A DNA stretch of 64,000 nt, from contig MNCI01004594.1 in assembly GCA_015680685.1 (NCBI GenBank), forward strand, positions 278,177 through 342,176, in the 5' to 3' direction. This DNA comes from Gnetum montanum (Eukaryota > Streptophyta > Gnetopsida > Gnetales > Gnetaceae). Made by a program: the position numbers and the translations under genes. The notes beneath the pieces were generated by a model. That model had not been told where the DNA came from, searched no databases, and saw only the letters and a list, made by a program, of their open reading frames with translations. Position 1 is the stretch's first letter. Each line of letters opens with the position of its first letter. This document shows positions 23,201-34,606 of this stretch, one piece after another.

Positions 23201-23257
23201 TGACTTAAGAAATTCCACAAATGCAATATTACCACCTTTCATAGCCATGTGCTTCAT
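20241..23257 (-). pseudogene. Decayed multi-exon gene, antisense within element B; protein unknown
   Basis: On the minus strand three blocks read as protein. Block 1 (23,257 to ~22,315) starts MKHMAMKGGNIAFVEFLKS and ends in poly-Lys. Block 2 (22,196 to ~21,190) starts after an acceptor-like TTGCCTTGCAG. Block 3 (from 21,075) starts after TTGTAG, contains MAAKFTIEEEQRCAEEALLN and a long charged helix-like part, then an acidic/Thr-rich tail ending at the border of X copy 3. Nearly all stops are TAG, TAA or TGA where CAG, CAA or CGA would fit. At least three frameshifts are present. The total is roughly 850 codons. I recognise no domain. It could be the antisense extra ORF known from Tat-lineage elements, or a captured host gene. 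Confidence 0.6.
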
Positions 23258-25329
23258 AGCCAAAATTTCATAGCTAGAATTAAGTATTAGTTTAAACCAT
23301 GCATGAACTTAGAAAAAATCATTAAAACTTAGAAAAAAGCATATAGCCATAGTAAAAATCATTTACTTTTCTTTAAAAAAAATTTAAAACATAAGTTTTA
23401 CACCTTGACAAGAAAAACTACACATATCAATCACTTCCATCCCCAAAGGGGTAAAGTACTACAACATAGATTTAACCTTATTCACACATTTTAGCCAAAA
23501 AATTCATCAAAAATTCATATAAGCTCTAATTTCAATAATTCCAACATGTAAAGAATCATGAAATCACAACCTTTTCATCCATGACCATTACAACTAGAGA
23601 TACATAGCCATTTTTACATGAAAATATAGACAATCTAGCAAAAACTGTTGCTATCATCATTAACCCTCTTTCATGTAGGGTTGGTAAAAAATTTGCTACA
23701 AATTCATTTGAGCTCCAGATAGAGTGCTTCCACCATTTTTTGAAAGCTTAAATTGAGCCCTACATATCCATGCTCAACGAAGATTTAGAATCCTTAATGT
23801 TTATTTAGAAAAATTTTCAAAATAGCATAAACCTCGTTTTGACATAGGCTTAGTAAAAAATTCATAAGAAATTCGTTTGAAGTCCAATTAGAGTGATTCC
23901 ACCTATGTTGGAAACCTAAAGCCAAGGTCTACCATCTATAACCAAAAAGAAACCAAAACACTTGTCATTTACTTAAAAAAATTGTGAATTTACATGAAAA
24001 TCTAAGAATGGCATAATAACCTAACTACATGACCTTAGGAACATAGCCATAACTTAATCATTTCAAAACCAAATTAAATAAGAAAATAGCTATTGGAAAG
24101 CTTAAATGTAGGGCTACAAACTAATAACATTAAATTTTAAAAATATGTAGTTTTTTTCTAAGAAAAATACACAACATTGCTTTCTTTTATCATGTAAAAA
24201 GCTAAAAAGCTAAAATCCAACTTAATATAGCCTTAAAGAAATAGCCAAAATAGTTGAAATAACCCATACCCATTAGAAACCACACCAAAATAATAGGGTA
24301 TTATTTTTTCCAAGTTTATTTTTGACAAATACTTTGGCCTACTAAGAAAGTGGCCCCACATGTGGTAAGAAAAACATAAGAAAAGTAATAAAAATAGCTA
24401 GAAATGAAAACAAAAATGGGTAGAACTGCCTATCCTAGAGTGCCAACAGATGAAGCTTTGATGCTGACATACCTAGGTAGTCCTTGTAGGTCCATGAAAT
24501 TCTCTTCTACCTTTTGAATCTTCGGATTCCATGATAGGCTCAATGTTGAGAGTTACTAGAATCTAAGAGGACTAGAAGATCAACGTTGGTTGTAAGGAAG
24601 ATGGGAGTCTTCCATAATAAGGATAAGTTGTTTCTATGATAAAAATATTTTCCAAAGCTCTCCTCCAATGCAGTATTTTGAAGAATATGAATTGTGATCA
24701 AAAACTTGCAAAATTTAACAATATAAACTACATCTAAACCTAAACGCCCATCTTTAAACCCCACCTGCCAATTCAATGCACCATAACTCCAAGTGCACTA
24801 AAGTGCAAGGGGAGAAATTTTATTCCACATTGATATTGTTAGTAAATAGCTTCACTTTTTAAAATTTTAAATTTTTGGTTTGTGGCCTCTACCATACACC
24901 TTCCCTCTTAGTTAAAAGATTGCATCAATGCTAAGATCTAGCCACTTTTGACACTTAGAACATAACCAAACCTTAACTTCCATGCATCCAAGTTGGTGGT
25001 ATTCTGCCCAATGTGGATACATGCCTTACATTTCATAAAACCATTAAAACATAACTATCTCATATTTTTAGTAGCTACAACCTACCTTTTCAAAGTGGGG
25101 CTTTCAAAGAGGGTTGGACATTGATAAATCTAGACAATTTAGGTTTTCATGCAGGGGAAGTATTGCTAAGTATGGAAGAAAGGGGGTAACACCTATTCTT
25201 TACCCTACCTCCCAACACCCATATACCCAAAATTTGACCCTAGAAGTGGGCCCACATGACCTAGAACCCATCCAAGCACAACTGATAGCCTTAAAAATTT
25301 ATCAAACCTAATCAAAAATTCATTAATAC
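23258..25329. other. AT-rich non-coding region upstream of the antisense gene
   Basis: No coding frame could be supported here. Three loose copies of a 160-200 bp segment occur near 23,484, 23,690 and 23,845; each has AAAAATT-C-AAATTC followed by a GAGTG-TTCCA word. If the antisense gene was once expressed, its promoter would lie here, but I see no convincing TATA box. Confidence 0.4.
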
Positions 25330-28200
25330 CTTGGGATTTGGTGGTTCCATGCTAGGGGAATCTTCATCCACAAAGAGCATCTCATCCTTGGCATGGATAG
25401 GTGGGAGAAAGTTAAAAATGATCTTAATTAACTTCCTAGTGGCCACCTCTCAAAGCCCAGTGACCCCTAGACCCTGCTAGAACCCTCTGGAGCATTCAAA
25501 TTTCTCAAGAGTAGCTAAATATGGCACAAAACTATGATCCCCTTCTCATCCATGCTAGATCCATCATGTCTAGCATGGAGGAGATGGAGAAGACTGCATG
25601 AGGAACTTAGGAGCCTCCAAACTACTGAATCTTGTCACCTAGTATTGATTTTCAACACTGAAAACACTAGAGACTAAAATGCATGGTCAATTGGATGTTG
25701 AACTAGCCTAGATTTGACTTTCATGGTTCTTCCATTCTAGGGGAGACCTTTTCCACACTACCCAACAAGGAAAATAGGAGGATGTACCTAGGCATATTAG
25801 TGGGGGATTCCAAAAATAAGAAAACAATAGCAAATTATCTCAAACTAACACCAGAACCTTCATAGCCCTTCCACATGTAAGTAGAATGTCAAAAATCAAT
25901 AAAAATAAATCTCATAAGGTTCTTCCACACTAGGGATAACCTTACCCATGTTGAGCATTCTAGTCTCAACATGGATGAAAGGGGGGAAGTTAAAACCATT
26001 GGATTTTGCATGTAGTTTGACTTCTACAAGCAACCCAGACCTTCTTAAAGTCACTAGACCTTTTGGAAGTTACCAAACTTCCAAAAGCCATTTGAAATAA
26101 TCAAAAATTACTTTCCTTAGGTCCTCCATGCTAAGGAAAATTCCATCAATGCTAAGCATCCTAGCCCTAGTGTGGATGGAGGGTAAATCTTGAAAACCCT
26201 CTCACAACCTTCAAAGTGACCAAATTTTGACCATAGACATTGATAGTCAACACCTGCAAGCCCAAGGACACGCATGCATAGCCAAATTTCCAGAACTTTG
26301 GAAAATGTAGGAACTCCAAAATATCATTCAAAGACCTTAAGCAGACACTAGAAGGCCTTGTGTGTGTCATAGGACCCTCAGAATATCCAAGGTTGATCAT
26401 AAATAGCCTAAAACCACCTCCCCTAATCTTCCACACTAAGCATGGAAATCCTAGTGTGGAGAAAGAAGGGGAATATCAAAAACCACTTTACAGCCATTAA
26501 AATGTCCTAATATTAACACCAAGTATTACTAGTTGACACCATCAACTTTAGAAACCCGCATGCAACAAAAATTAGCAAAAAGAAGGGTCCCTTAGTTCTT
26601 CCATGCTAAGAGGCACCTCTTCCACATTGGCCAACATGGAAGAAAGGGGGGAACTCTAAGGAGACTTCAAAATGACCTTTAAACACCTCATGAAAACACC
26701 CTACAGCCCTACATGAACCCTAAGAGCAATTTTACAACTTCTAGCGCCCTCAAACCCTACCAAACTAAGCAAAAATGATTACAAAGCTACTTACCCTAGT
26801 CTTCCACATTGGGCATACTATCCCAACCATGGAAAAAAGGGGAAAAGCTCAAAAACCATCTAGGAAACCTCCAAAATGACTAAATTTGACATGAAACCCT
26901 AGCCTTCAAACCCAATAACCCTAGAGGCACACATGCATGATTGATTGAGGCCAAAACTAACCAGATCTAAGCTTTATGATCCTTCAACATTAGTGATCCC
27001 TTATTCCATGATTCCTAGCATGGAGACTAAGAGAGAGACTTATTTAGAGCTCAAAAACACCTAAAAATAAGATCAAATAACCTTTCATGCACTTTAGAAC
27101 CTTGTTAGCATCCTCTAGAGTCTTCAAACCTGTGAAAACTAATCCCAAATGGCTAAAACTCTATTGCCCATAGTCTTCCATGATGATCACCATATTCCTA
27201 GCATGAAAAAAGTGGGGAATCCTAAATCACACTTGGGAGTACTCAAAACTACCAAATTTTAATATGAAACCCTAGCCCTTGGTCCTAGCAACTTCATAAG
27301 TTAACATGCATAATCGATTGTGACCTAAACTATCCTAGATCTAGGATTCTTATTTTATGCATGCTAGAGAAGGCCCCTTCCATGTTGGAAAATGTGAAAA
27401 TGAGGAGAAAGATACTTTTCTACTTTTGATGAAAAGATGATAGTTCAAGAAGCCAAAGATCTACACCGAGTAAGTCTAAGATCTTGTAGCCTTATGATTT
27501 TGCTTGTGTGACCTTATTTTGGCCTTTAAAACTTATTTTCCCCATATTCTATGATGGAGAAAGTCCCCTAGCATGGAAAAATGTGGGTAAGAACTTTGAT
27601 TCCATTGAGTAACCTCCAAACATGCTCAAATTAGTCAAAAAGTTGCAGAATCATGATTTATAGCCCTAGGGGCTTGTGAACCTAGTCAAAGTGCTCCCAA
27701 ATCATCTTGAATCCACAAAATAAGTGTCCCCCCCATATTTCCATGCTAGGTATACTTTGCTCAATGTGTAAGAAGGGGGAAAGCTATTTCAACATGTTTT
27801 GATGCCCAAAACTAATTCCAATGACCTCAAAATAAAGCTAGATGATGCACAACTTCTAAATCTAGGTTCCAACTACCTGTTTGACCATGTTTGATCTTTT
27901 TTTTATCAATATTTTGATTCCTCATGCTGAACCCCCTCTCTTTCACACTATCTAATGTGGAAATAGTGGGAAAGGCTGCAAAACTTGCTTTTTGGCTTTT
28001 ACAAACCTTTGGAGTATTCAATTTTGGTAGATTTGGCCCTGAGCTACCTTAGGAAGGCCTTGAGACCTCAATTTTGGAATTCTAGATGTCCCAAAACCTA
28101 CTTCCCTTAGTTTCCATGTTGAGGATCCCTTATTCCACACTAGCCAACATGGAAACAAGAGTGGCCTAGCATGGAAGCTTCAAAACTCTCAATTTTCATG
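25330..28200. repeat. Degenerate tandem array of a ~190-bp unit (about 15 copies)
   Basis: A block with TTCCATGCTAGG-like, then AACATGGA-like, then AAAGGGGGAA-like words recurs near 25,343, 25,545, 25,722, 25,920, 26,120, 26,422, 26,590, 26,795, 26,985, 27,172, 27,355, 27,540, 27,735, 27,920 and 28,110. Spacings are mostly 177-205 bp. Many units contain a small inverted repeat: TCCATGCTAG at 25,549-25,558 against CTAGCATGGA at 25,570-25,579, and CCACACTA at 26,431 against TAGTGTGG at 26,452. It is not coding. Confidence 0.75.
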
Positions 28201-28552
28201 TTCAAACAGTCTAGAAACAACCCTAACCAATGCCCAAACTCACCTAATAACCTTGTAGCCCTAAACCATGGCGTGATAAGTCCTAAAACTATAAAACGTT
28301 AACACTTTTAAACCTATATTAACCAAATTTTATCATATGTAGCCTATCTTACTCAACTTTTGTGTTATTACATGATGCTTTGGCTTATTTTGGCCTATTT
28401 TTACATTGTCAACCCTGTTAACCTTCTTATGGCCTTTATATAACCTTATGTTCTTTATTTTTCTTATTATAGCCCTATTTACCTTGTTTAGCCTTTGAGT
28501 GGAATCAAATAGTGGGGTTTGGGCTTCTCTGAACACCATTTTGCACCATGTG
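28201..28552. other. AT-rich, pyrimidine-rich stretch
   Basis: No feature was found except long T-rich runs on the + strand. It lies between the 190-bp array and the second group of short motif repeats. Confidence 0.4.
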
Positions 28553-28650
28553 ACCGTGGCCTGTTATGGCCTTAAACTGGCATCAAGGCTCGTTATCATC
28601 TTCAATTGTCATCATGGCCCACTAAGGCTTAAAACTGGCAAAATTGTAAC
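28553..28650. repeat. Short TTAAACTGGCA repeats before B RT
   Basis: Three decayed units read GGCCTGTTATGGCCTTAAAC and similar. They are the same family as 15,600-15,800 and 31,915-32,020. Confidence 0.6.
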
Positions 28651-28699
28651 CCTTGTTGATAAGTTTTAGCCTTATTTCTCATACTTCCATTTTTTAAGC

Positions 28700-28752
28700 T
28701 TTTTTGACCTTTATTTGACCCTTATTACAATTTGATTGCTTATTGTTACAGT
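28700..28752 (+). promoter_or_regulatory. Candidate 3' splice site directly before B RT
   Basis: A T-rich tract and TTATTGTTACAG end at AG 28,751-28,752, and the RT-bearing frame opens at the next base (EVPITTHSGKEKTLK). Ogre elements are known to have an intron between protease and RT. The matching donor near 15.4 kb could not be identified. Confidence 0.4.
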
Positions 28753-29660
28753 TGAGGTTCCTATCACAACACATAGTGGTAAGGAGAAAACCCTTAAGCT
28801 AAGTTCCTCACTAGAACCTCAATATCCTCAAGACGTCACCCAAGTCCTATAGGACAATATTAAAGCCTTTACTTGGTCACACAAAGATATGCTAGGCCTA
28901 TACCAACATTTGATATAACATAACATCATGCTTAACCCTAGCATTGGACCAGTTAAGCAAAAAGTGTGCAAGATTAGACCTAATTTGGCCTTGGTAGTTC
29001 ATGATGAGATCTCAAATCTCTACCAAGTTGGTTTCATTAGGGTTGTTGACTATGCAAAATTGATGTCCAACATAGTGTTATTCCCTAAGAAAAATGGGAG
29101 TATCCATATTTGCATCAATTTTTGAGACCTAAATAAACTAACTATCAAGGATGACTTCCCTTTTCCTAGCATTCATCAACTTATTGATACTATGGGCGAA
29201 CATACCTTGTTGTCCTTTATGGATGGATTCTCAAGATATAACCAAATTAAGATCAACCTAGAGCACCAACTTAGCTTACCCTTCATGATTCCTTCAGGTA
29301 CCTTTTGTTATACCATGATGCCCTTTCACCTTAAGAATGCAAGAGCAACATACTAGAGAGCCATGACCTATATCTTCAATGATTTCATGCGAGGTTTACT
29401 TAATTATTAGGTAGATGACATAGTTGTTAAGTAAAAAGTAGTCAATGACCATGCTAATGACCTAGACCTTGTGCTTAAATGATGCCTCAAATACAAGCTT
29501 AGACTGAATTACAAGAAATGTATCTTTAGTATCAAGACTAGTAAGATGCTTCGCTTTATACTCTTTGAAGAAAGGTTACATGTCAATCTTGATAAGGTTA
29601 AGGCCATATCTAAATTAGTAGCACCTAGCAACATTAAAAATCTTTAGGGATTACAAGACA
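28753..29660 (+). pseudogene. Reverse transcriptase of element B (decayed)
   Basis: Consecutive RT motifs read in one main frame: GFIRVVDYAKLMSNIVLFPKK (template-binding region, typically WLANVVLVPKK), RICIDF-like at 29,110, DFPFPSIHQLIDT, LLSFMDGFSRYNQIKI (catalytic Asp), FCYTMMPFHLKNARATY, and VDDIVVK (29,410) for the Y-x-DD box. The lead-in NPSIGPVKQKVCKIRPN is typical of Tat/Ogre polyproteins (expected KPVKQKRRKF-like). Stops fall mostly at Gln or Arg positions. Confidence 0.85.
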
Positions 29661-30180
29661 AATTATAGTTTATTCATATGTTTATTGCTAGGCTTATGGA
29701 TAAATTACAACCCATGCAACACTTTCTTAAGAAAAAAGTTCACTATGAGTGGTTAACTCAATGCCAGGAGGACTTTGAAAACCTTAAGCAAGAGTTGGCA
29801 CAACTACTAATAATTTATCCTCCACAAGAGGAGACATCTACCTTGCCATCTCTAACACATCCGTTGCCTCTCTATTCTATCAAAAATGAGATGATGGAGT
29901 AGAGATGCCTATGTACTATCTTAGCCATGCATTTGTTTCCCATGAGACCTGATACACTAAAGTGGAGAAGTATTGTCTTGCACTAGTCTTCTCCTTGAAT
30001 AAGTGGAGACACTACCTCTTTAGAAGCCAAGTCAACATCATTTTCAAGGGCAACATGCTTAGAGCCATAACAACCAACATCTATGAAAGTCGTCATATAG
30101 CCTAACAAAAATCCATAACTACAAAGGTTTACCTTCATTACATCTTTCAATCCTCAACAAAAGGTCAAAATATAGTCATA
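29661..30180 (+). pseudogene. RT connection and gypsy-type RNase H of element B (decayed)
   Basis: Connection-domain words (FIARLMDKLQPMQHFLKK, then W-T-x-CQEDFENLKQ-L) lead into an RNase H remnant. There a tyrosine-rich SHAFVS-like word, KVEKYCLALVFSLNKWRHY and a final KG-like turn can be followed across two frameshifts (29,900-30,120). It has the order expected after RT in Ty3/gypsy elements. Confidence 0.7.
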
Positions 30181-30239
30181 CAACTCATAATTTCATGTGT
30201 CGATGACCAAGCAGACATAGATCACGAATTCCCTTATGA

Positions 30240-30660
30240 GCATATAACACAACTAGCCAAGTGCCCAAGGGTGATGATGTAATCATGCACTTTGATGGAA
30301 CTTCAATTGCCAAAGGGGCCAATGCTACTACCATCATAACATTCCCATCTAGTGAGATCCAACCCTTCACCTATCGTTTTGAGTTTCTAAGTACCAATAA
30401 CATAGTGAAGTACAAGGGTTTGATAAGAGGAAAGATGGTAGCTCATGACCTAGGAATTAGATGCTTAATGATCAAATGTGATTTACAACTTGTGGTTAGC
30501 CAAATAACTAAAGTCTATGAGTGCAAAGCCAAATAACTACTGTGAGATGTGTTTAGTAAGTTTCCCACCTTAACCATGGATTATGCTACTCCCATCATGT
30601 GGAACATTGAGGATACCTTTGTTGTTGTTGTTCATACTGCTTCCCAAGAAATGATATGAT
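30240..30660 (+). pseudogene. Archaeal-type RNase H of element B (decayed)
   Basis: The frame from 30,261 contains VIMHFDGTSIAKGANATTII (first catalytic Asp in HFDG), a STNNIVKYKGLIRG segment matching the T-N-x-AEY-AL-GL block, and LMIKCDLQLVVSQI matching the second Asp block (G-DSxLVxxQ). The Glu of AEY is replaced by Lys. This second RNase H after the gypsy one is diagnostic of the plant Tat lineage. Confidence 0.75.
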
Positions 30661-30879
30661 TATATCAAATTTTATCATATGCATGATGAATCCTCACAAG
30701 GCTTAAATACTGCTCAAAAGGACACCATATGTAAGCAATAAAAGTAGTATGTCATCATAGATGATAACACATTATGTCAATGATCCTATGATGGCATACT
30801 CCTAAAGTGCTTAGGTAAAGCCAAATCTAGAACAATCCTAGAGAAGGTTTACAAGGATGTTTATGAATGAAATATAGAA

Positions 30880-31893
30880 CCTAGAGCTATGGTTGCTAAG
30901 ATCATATGGTGAGGATACTATTGACCCCATATGGAAAATTACTACCTATAGAAGCTTAAGCATTATGACACATGCCAATGATATAACAACCATATATACA
31001 TTTACCATTGACTGAGTTGCACACAACTTAGATCACATGTCCATTTCAATGATGGGGGTTGGATATCATTGGACCTATAATGCCTAAGTCTTTAGCAAGG
31101 CACAACTTCATCATCACCATAATTGAATACTTTACAAAGTGGATTGAAGCTATTCCCCTAAGGAAGACTACATCTGAGCAAGTCTATAAATTCATCCTAG
31201 ATAACATTGTAGTTAGTTTTAGCATATCCATGATCATAGTTATGGACAATGGACCATAATTTAGTAGCCAAGAAACAAAATATTTCTATCATGAACTAGG
31301 CATTAAGCATTCTTTTTTGTTGTCTTATTACCCTCAAGATAATGAAGAAGAAAAAGTAAGCAATAAGGCCATCGTCAACTTGCTCAAGAAGATTCTCAAC
31401 AACAGCAAGTGTAAATGACATGAGTGGCTTGTACATGCACTATGGTCCTATAAAACGACCTATCAGGCATCCACTAGTATGATCATTGACAACTTGATTT
31501 ATGGTTCTAAAGGTGTTTTACCTCTTGAATTACAAGTGCCATTGCTCTGAGTAGCCTTGACTGACTCCATCAATGATTAGAAGAATAAGAAGTTATGAAC
31601 AAAAACCTTGGATTCAATGGAGAAGTAATGTATGAAAGCACTTTCTTACATTGAACACTATCAAGAGAGGCAGAAATGGTAGCATCACCATAACTTGACC
31701 ATGTGTAAGATCAAGGAGGGTAACCTAGTCCTTAAAGTCATCCATGATCATATCGACAAATTCTTCACTAATTGCAAAGAATCCTTTATTATCACTAGAG
31801 CCTATGGGAATGATGCATTCAAGATAGCTAACATGGATGGGAATGAGCTAGCCAATCTAGTTAATCATTCCTATCTAAAGTCATACTACATGT
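30880..31893 (+). pseudogene. Integrase of element B (decayed)
   Basis: An HHCC-like zinc segment (GYYWPHMENYY, HYDTCQ) lies at 30,900-30,985. The catalytic core starts DIIGPIMPKSLARHNFIITIIEYFTKWIEA at 31,062 (given here only as landmark words: DIIGPI, EYFTKWIEA). The second Asp is in VMDNGP (31,243) and the catalytic Glu probably in the NEEEK run (31,340). The C-terminal end (ANMDGNELANLVNHSYLKSY) matches the usual Tat/Ogre ending with a DG-E word and YLKxYY, then TAG at 31,893. Confidence 0.8.
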
Positions 31894-31914
31894 AGCTAAT
31901 AATCATCAACAGCA

Positions 31915-32020
31915 AAGCCTTCCTTCAATAGTCTACTATGATCTTAAATTGACAACATGGCCTACTAGGGCCTTAAACTGATACCATGGCCCACCATGAC
32001 CTTAAACTAGTAGCATTGGT
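31915..32020. repeat. Short TTAAACTGATA repeats after B integrase
   Basis: Three units of about 33 bp read GGCCYACYAKGGCCTTAAAC-like. This is the third group of the same motif in B. Confidence 0.65.
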
Positions 32021-32076
32021 AGCTTGGTTTTATCATCTAATGTGGCTTTTATGCATTGTAGCATCATAATATATAG

Positions 32077-32153
32077 TGGTGTTTTGTATTCTTTATCAGT
32101 GCCTCTCAAGTAGATCCTCTAGATACCAATAAAGAGGGGCCACTAAAACACCA
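32077..32153 (+). promoter_or_regulatory. Polypurine tract of element B with flanking hairpin
   Basis: AAAGAGGGG (32,131-32,139) precedes the LTR start at 32,144. TGGTGTTTTG (32,077-32,086) pairs with TAAAACACCA (32,144-32,153). Relative to element C one C-G pair has become T-A on both sides. The inner arms (32,090-32,104 with 32,121-32,135) pair less well than in C. Confidence 0.7.
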
Positions 32154-33695
32154 CAAAAATTTGCATGTTATGGTCAATTTTCATCATGTAGCTTTCACCC
32201 CATGAAACTTGTGGTAAAACTTCATTTTAAATGTGAAGATTGTAATCCATAAGGAGAAATCTCACATATTCCATACTTTTGGGGCTTAAATGCCTCATAA
32301 GTGGTCAAAGCTTTAATCCCTAAGTGAAAAATGTTACCTAGTCTCTATATTTTGGCTTAGGGGGTCAAAAATATATTTTGGAATGTCAAAAATGGAAATT
32401 TGATGGGTTTTGTATAGGGTATACATTTCTCTATGATGAAAATATCTATAGGAGGTAGAACTCACCTACCCCCAACATGGAGGAATGGGGATTTTCCTTC
32501 CCAGCATGGATACTCCCCCCCCCCCCCAACATGGAGACTTCATACATAGCTTGGAAACCTTCCCCTTCCCCTCTCAGCATGGAAGTTTCCCACTAGCATG
32601 GAGGCTCCACCCCCAACATGAAAACTACATGTCCTCAATGTGGCCACAAAAGCCAAATTTCATACCTCTGTGCACTCCAACATTGACCAACCACTTCATT
32701 AAGGATGGAAAAAGTCTTAGTGTGGAAGATTCATCTCCAGCGTAGAAGGTGTTACCCTACTACTATTTATAGTAAACATAATGTTCATGGATAAGGCACT
32801 TTCCATATATGGTAAACCACCAAATTTGGACATCCATCTCACCTATACAAGGAAAAATTTTGTAGTAAAATTATAGCTAATTTGCAGCCAAATCACAACC
32901 ATTTTTAAATCCCATTCATGGCCAAAAACCTATAAAAATTAGCCTTAACACCATTCATAGGTTCAAAAATTTTTTTAGGTTCCATACTTTTTTATAAGTT
33001 AAGAAAATTTTCACGATCAACAATTTGTTCATAGTTCTACACTTGGGCATTTTCAAGCACTTAAGAGTTCTTGCAAGTTCCCACACTTGTATTCTCATGA
33101 ACCCTATGTGGAAACCCTATGACCTTGTGACTTTGTAACCTCCTTTGGGATTTGTAAGTTTTGAAACATCATGTTGTGCTCTTGGGATTTTCAACTCCCA
33201 ATGTAGATCACTTGGGCAAGTTGGATTCTTCATACTTCTCAACCTCCACCTTAGCCAACATTGCAGATCTGGTGTAGTAGCATAGGAGGTTCCATAGCAT
33301 CAAGAGTGGTAGGACATTTGACTTGTGGAGTTAACTACATCTACTTCAACAAACCCTTAATCCCCATCCAAGTGAACCCCCTACTAACCACTTAGGCACC
33401 ATTTGTACACATTTTTCTAATTTATTCTTTATTTATTCTCAATAAAGTTTTAAGTTCTAGGTTTTCTATGCAAATTATGTTCATTTATTTTCTGTGCATT
33501 ATTTAGATTTGTTATTAGTTTTAGCATTCTATTTTTATTACCTTGTTTTTAATTTTTGTAAGTCCCTAGGTAATTTGTTATATCATCCAAGGCACCTTGA
33601 ATCCAATTAATTTGAAGGCCCTAGGGATTTAGGGTTGAGGCTACTACACTGAATCTATCAATTTTTCCAATGATCAATTTTTTTCAATTGTAACA
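32144..33695 (+). repeat. 3' LTR of element B
   Basis: It aligns with 229-1,724, starts TAAAACACC (decayed TG) and ends TTGTAACA. It holds a run of about 14 C at 32,514 and a TATA-like CCTATAAAAATT at 32,929. It is followed by GATAT (33,696-33,700), the partner of 224-228. Confidence 0.87.
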
Positions 33696-33700
33696 GATAT

Positions 33701-34140
33701 ATACTGAAATGGAGAGTGTAATAACAATGAAGAAAATGGATATAATCTAAGATCAAAAGAAATATTAACTACTTCCAAGCCTCCAAACATGATTTCTAAT
33801 TCATCTACTAAGAGGAACGTTTTTGAACCAAGTAAAAAGGAGAAAAATAAAAGAATATTAACTAAAGAAAAGTACTTAAAATCAAACTTTTAATAAATGG
33901 AAGAAGAAACCAAGCTTTTATGGAGATGGAGAATATGATTTGATTGAATATCTTAAACATGTCAAGGTAAATATTAGCATATATCAATTACTACAGATAG
34001 GAGAGAATCCAATAAAAAAGGCTTTAGAGTTCATTAAAGGTAAAAAGAGAGTTGGAGAGCTAGATTTAAGCTATGTGTCTAACCTTGACAAAATAAAAAA
34101 AAACTAGTTATGATTGTACTATTGATAAATAAGCTCCTCC
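33701..34140 (+). pseudogene. Element A resumed: Gag-to-protease region
   Basis: This is retroelement interior sequence following B's right target duplication. One frame around 33,900-34,110 reads PSFYGDGEYDLIEYLKHVKV and then IGENPIKKALEFIKGKKR. It is Lys/Glu-rich with no zinc knuckle. Confidence 0.45.
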
Positions 34141-34147
34141 TTTTCTT

Positions 34148-34462
34148 TTGACAATGAAGTTAAAGGACAAATATCTTCATGATTTTGAAGCTACATCTAC
34201 TATTATATTGTTATCTATATGTAAAAAACTTGGTTTGATTCCTAAAAAATCAAATAAAAAGATTATTCAAGTGAACAAGAGCAAAGTGAAGATTGTAGGC
34301 CAATTGCTCAATGTTTTATTAGAAATTACTTCTAAACCCTATATCAAAAGTAGAGTAAGTATTCAAGTGGAAGACATACCAGATTCACATAGTCTTTTGT
34401 TGAGTAGAAGTTGGAGTAAGAATTTCTCAAGTTACATATCAATGACTTACTCGCATATGTAG
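34148..34462 (+). pseudogene. Protease-like domain of element A
   Basis: A frame of 104 codons is unbroken. DFEATSTIILLSICKKLGL matches the protease signature region (normally D-x-G-A-S/T-x-x-I followed by hydrophobics and LGL). VNKSKVKIVGQLLNVLLEI and SRVSIQVEDIPDSHSLLLSR match the flap and the L-L-G-R end (here LLSRSW). The catalytic D-S-G appears as D-F-E, so it would be inactive. Confidence 0.6.
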
Positions 34463-34606
34463 CTACCTTAAAAAGGAGAGTCAAATCAAATATAAATTTA
34501 TAGTGAACCTTTCATGAGTGAAAACATTACTTTGAATGGAAAGAATAAATTCATTGAAATAAGAGCTTTTGAAACCAAAATTTGCACACTTTAAGAATTT
34601 GATAAT

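Larger units (their letters stand above)
229..33695 (+). mobile_element. Element B: giant Tat/Ogre-type Ty3/gypsy retrotransposon (interrupted)
   Basis: The two LTRs (229-1,724 and 32,144-33,695), a primer-binding site after the left LTR, a polypurine tract before the right LTR and the matching GATAT duplication define a complete element. Internal order is leader (split by element C), gag, protease, about 13 kb of non-pol sequence, RT, RNase H, a second archaeal-type RNase H, integrase, short repeats, polypurine tract. RNase H plus archaeal-type RNase H before integrase is the known order of the plant Tat/Ogre lineage. Without C and its duplicated target the element is about 24.1 kb. No frame is intact. 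In the first ~165 aligned LTR bases I count about 21 differences, so it is old and immobile. Confidence 0.88.
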
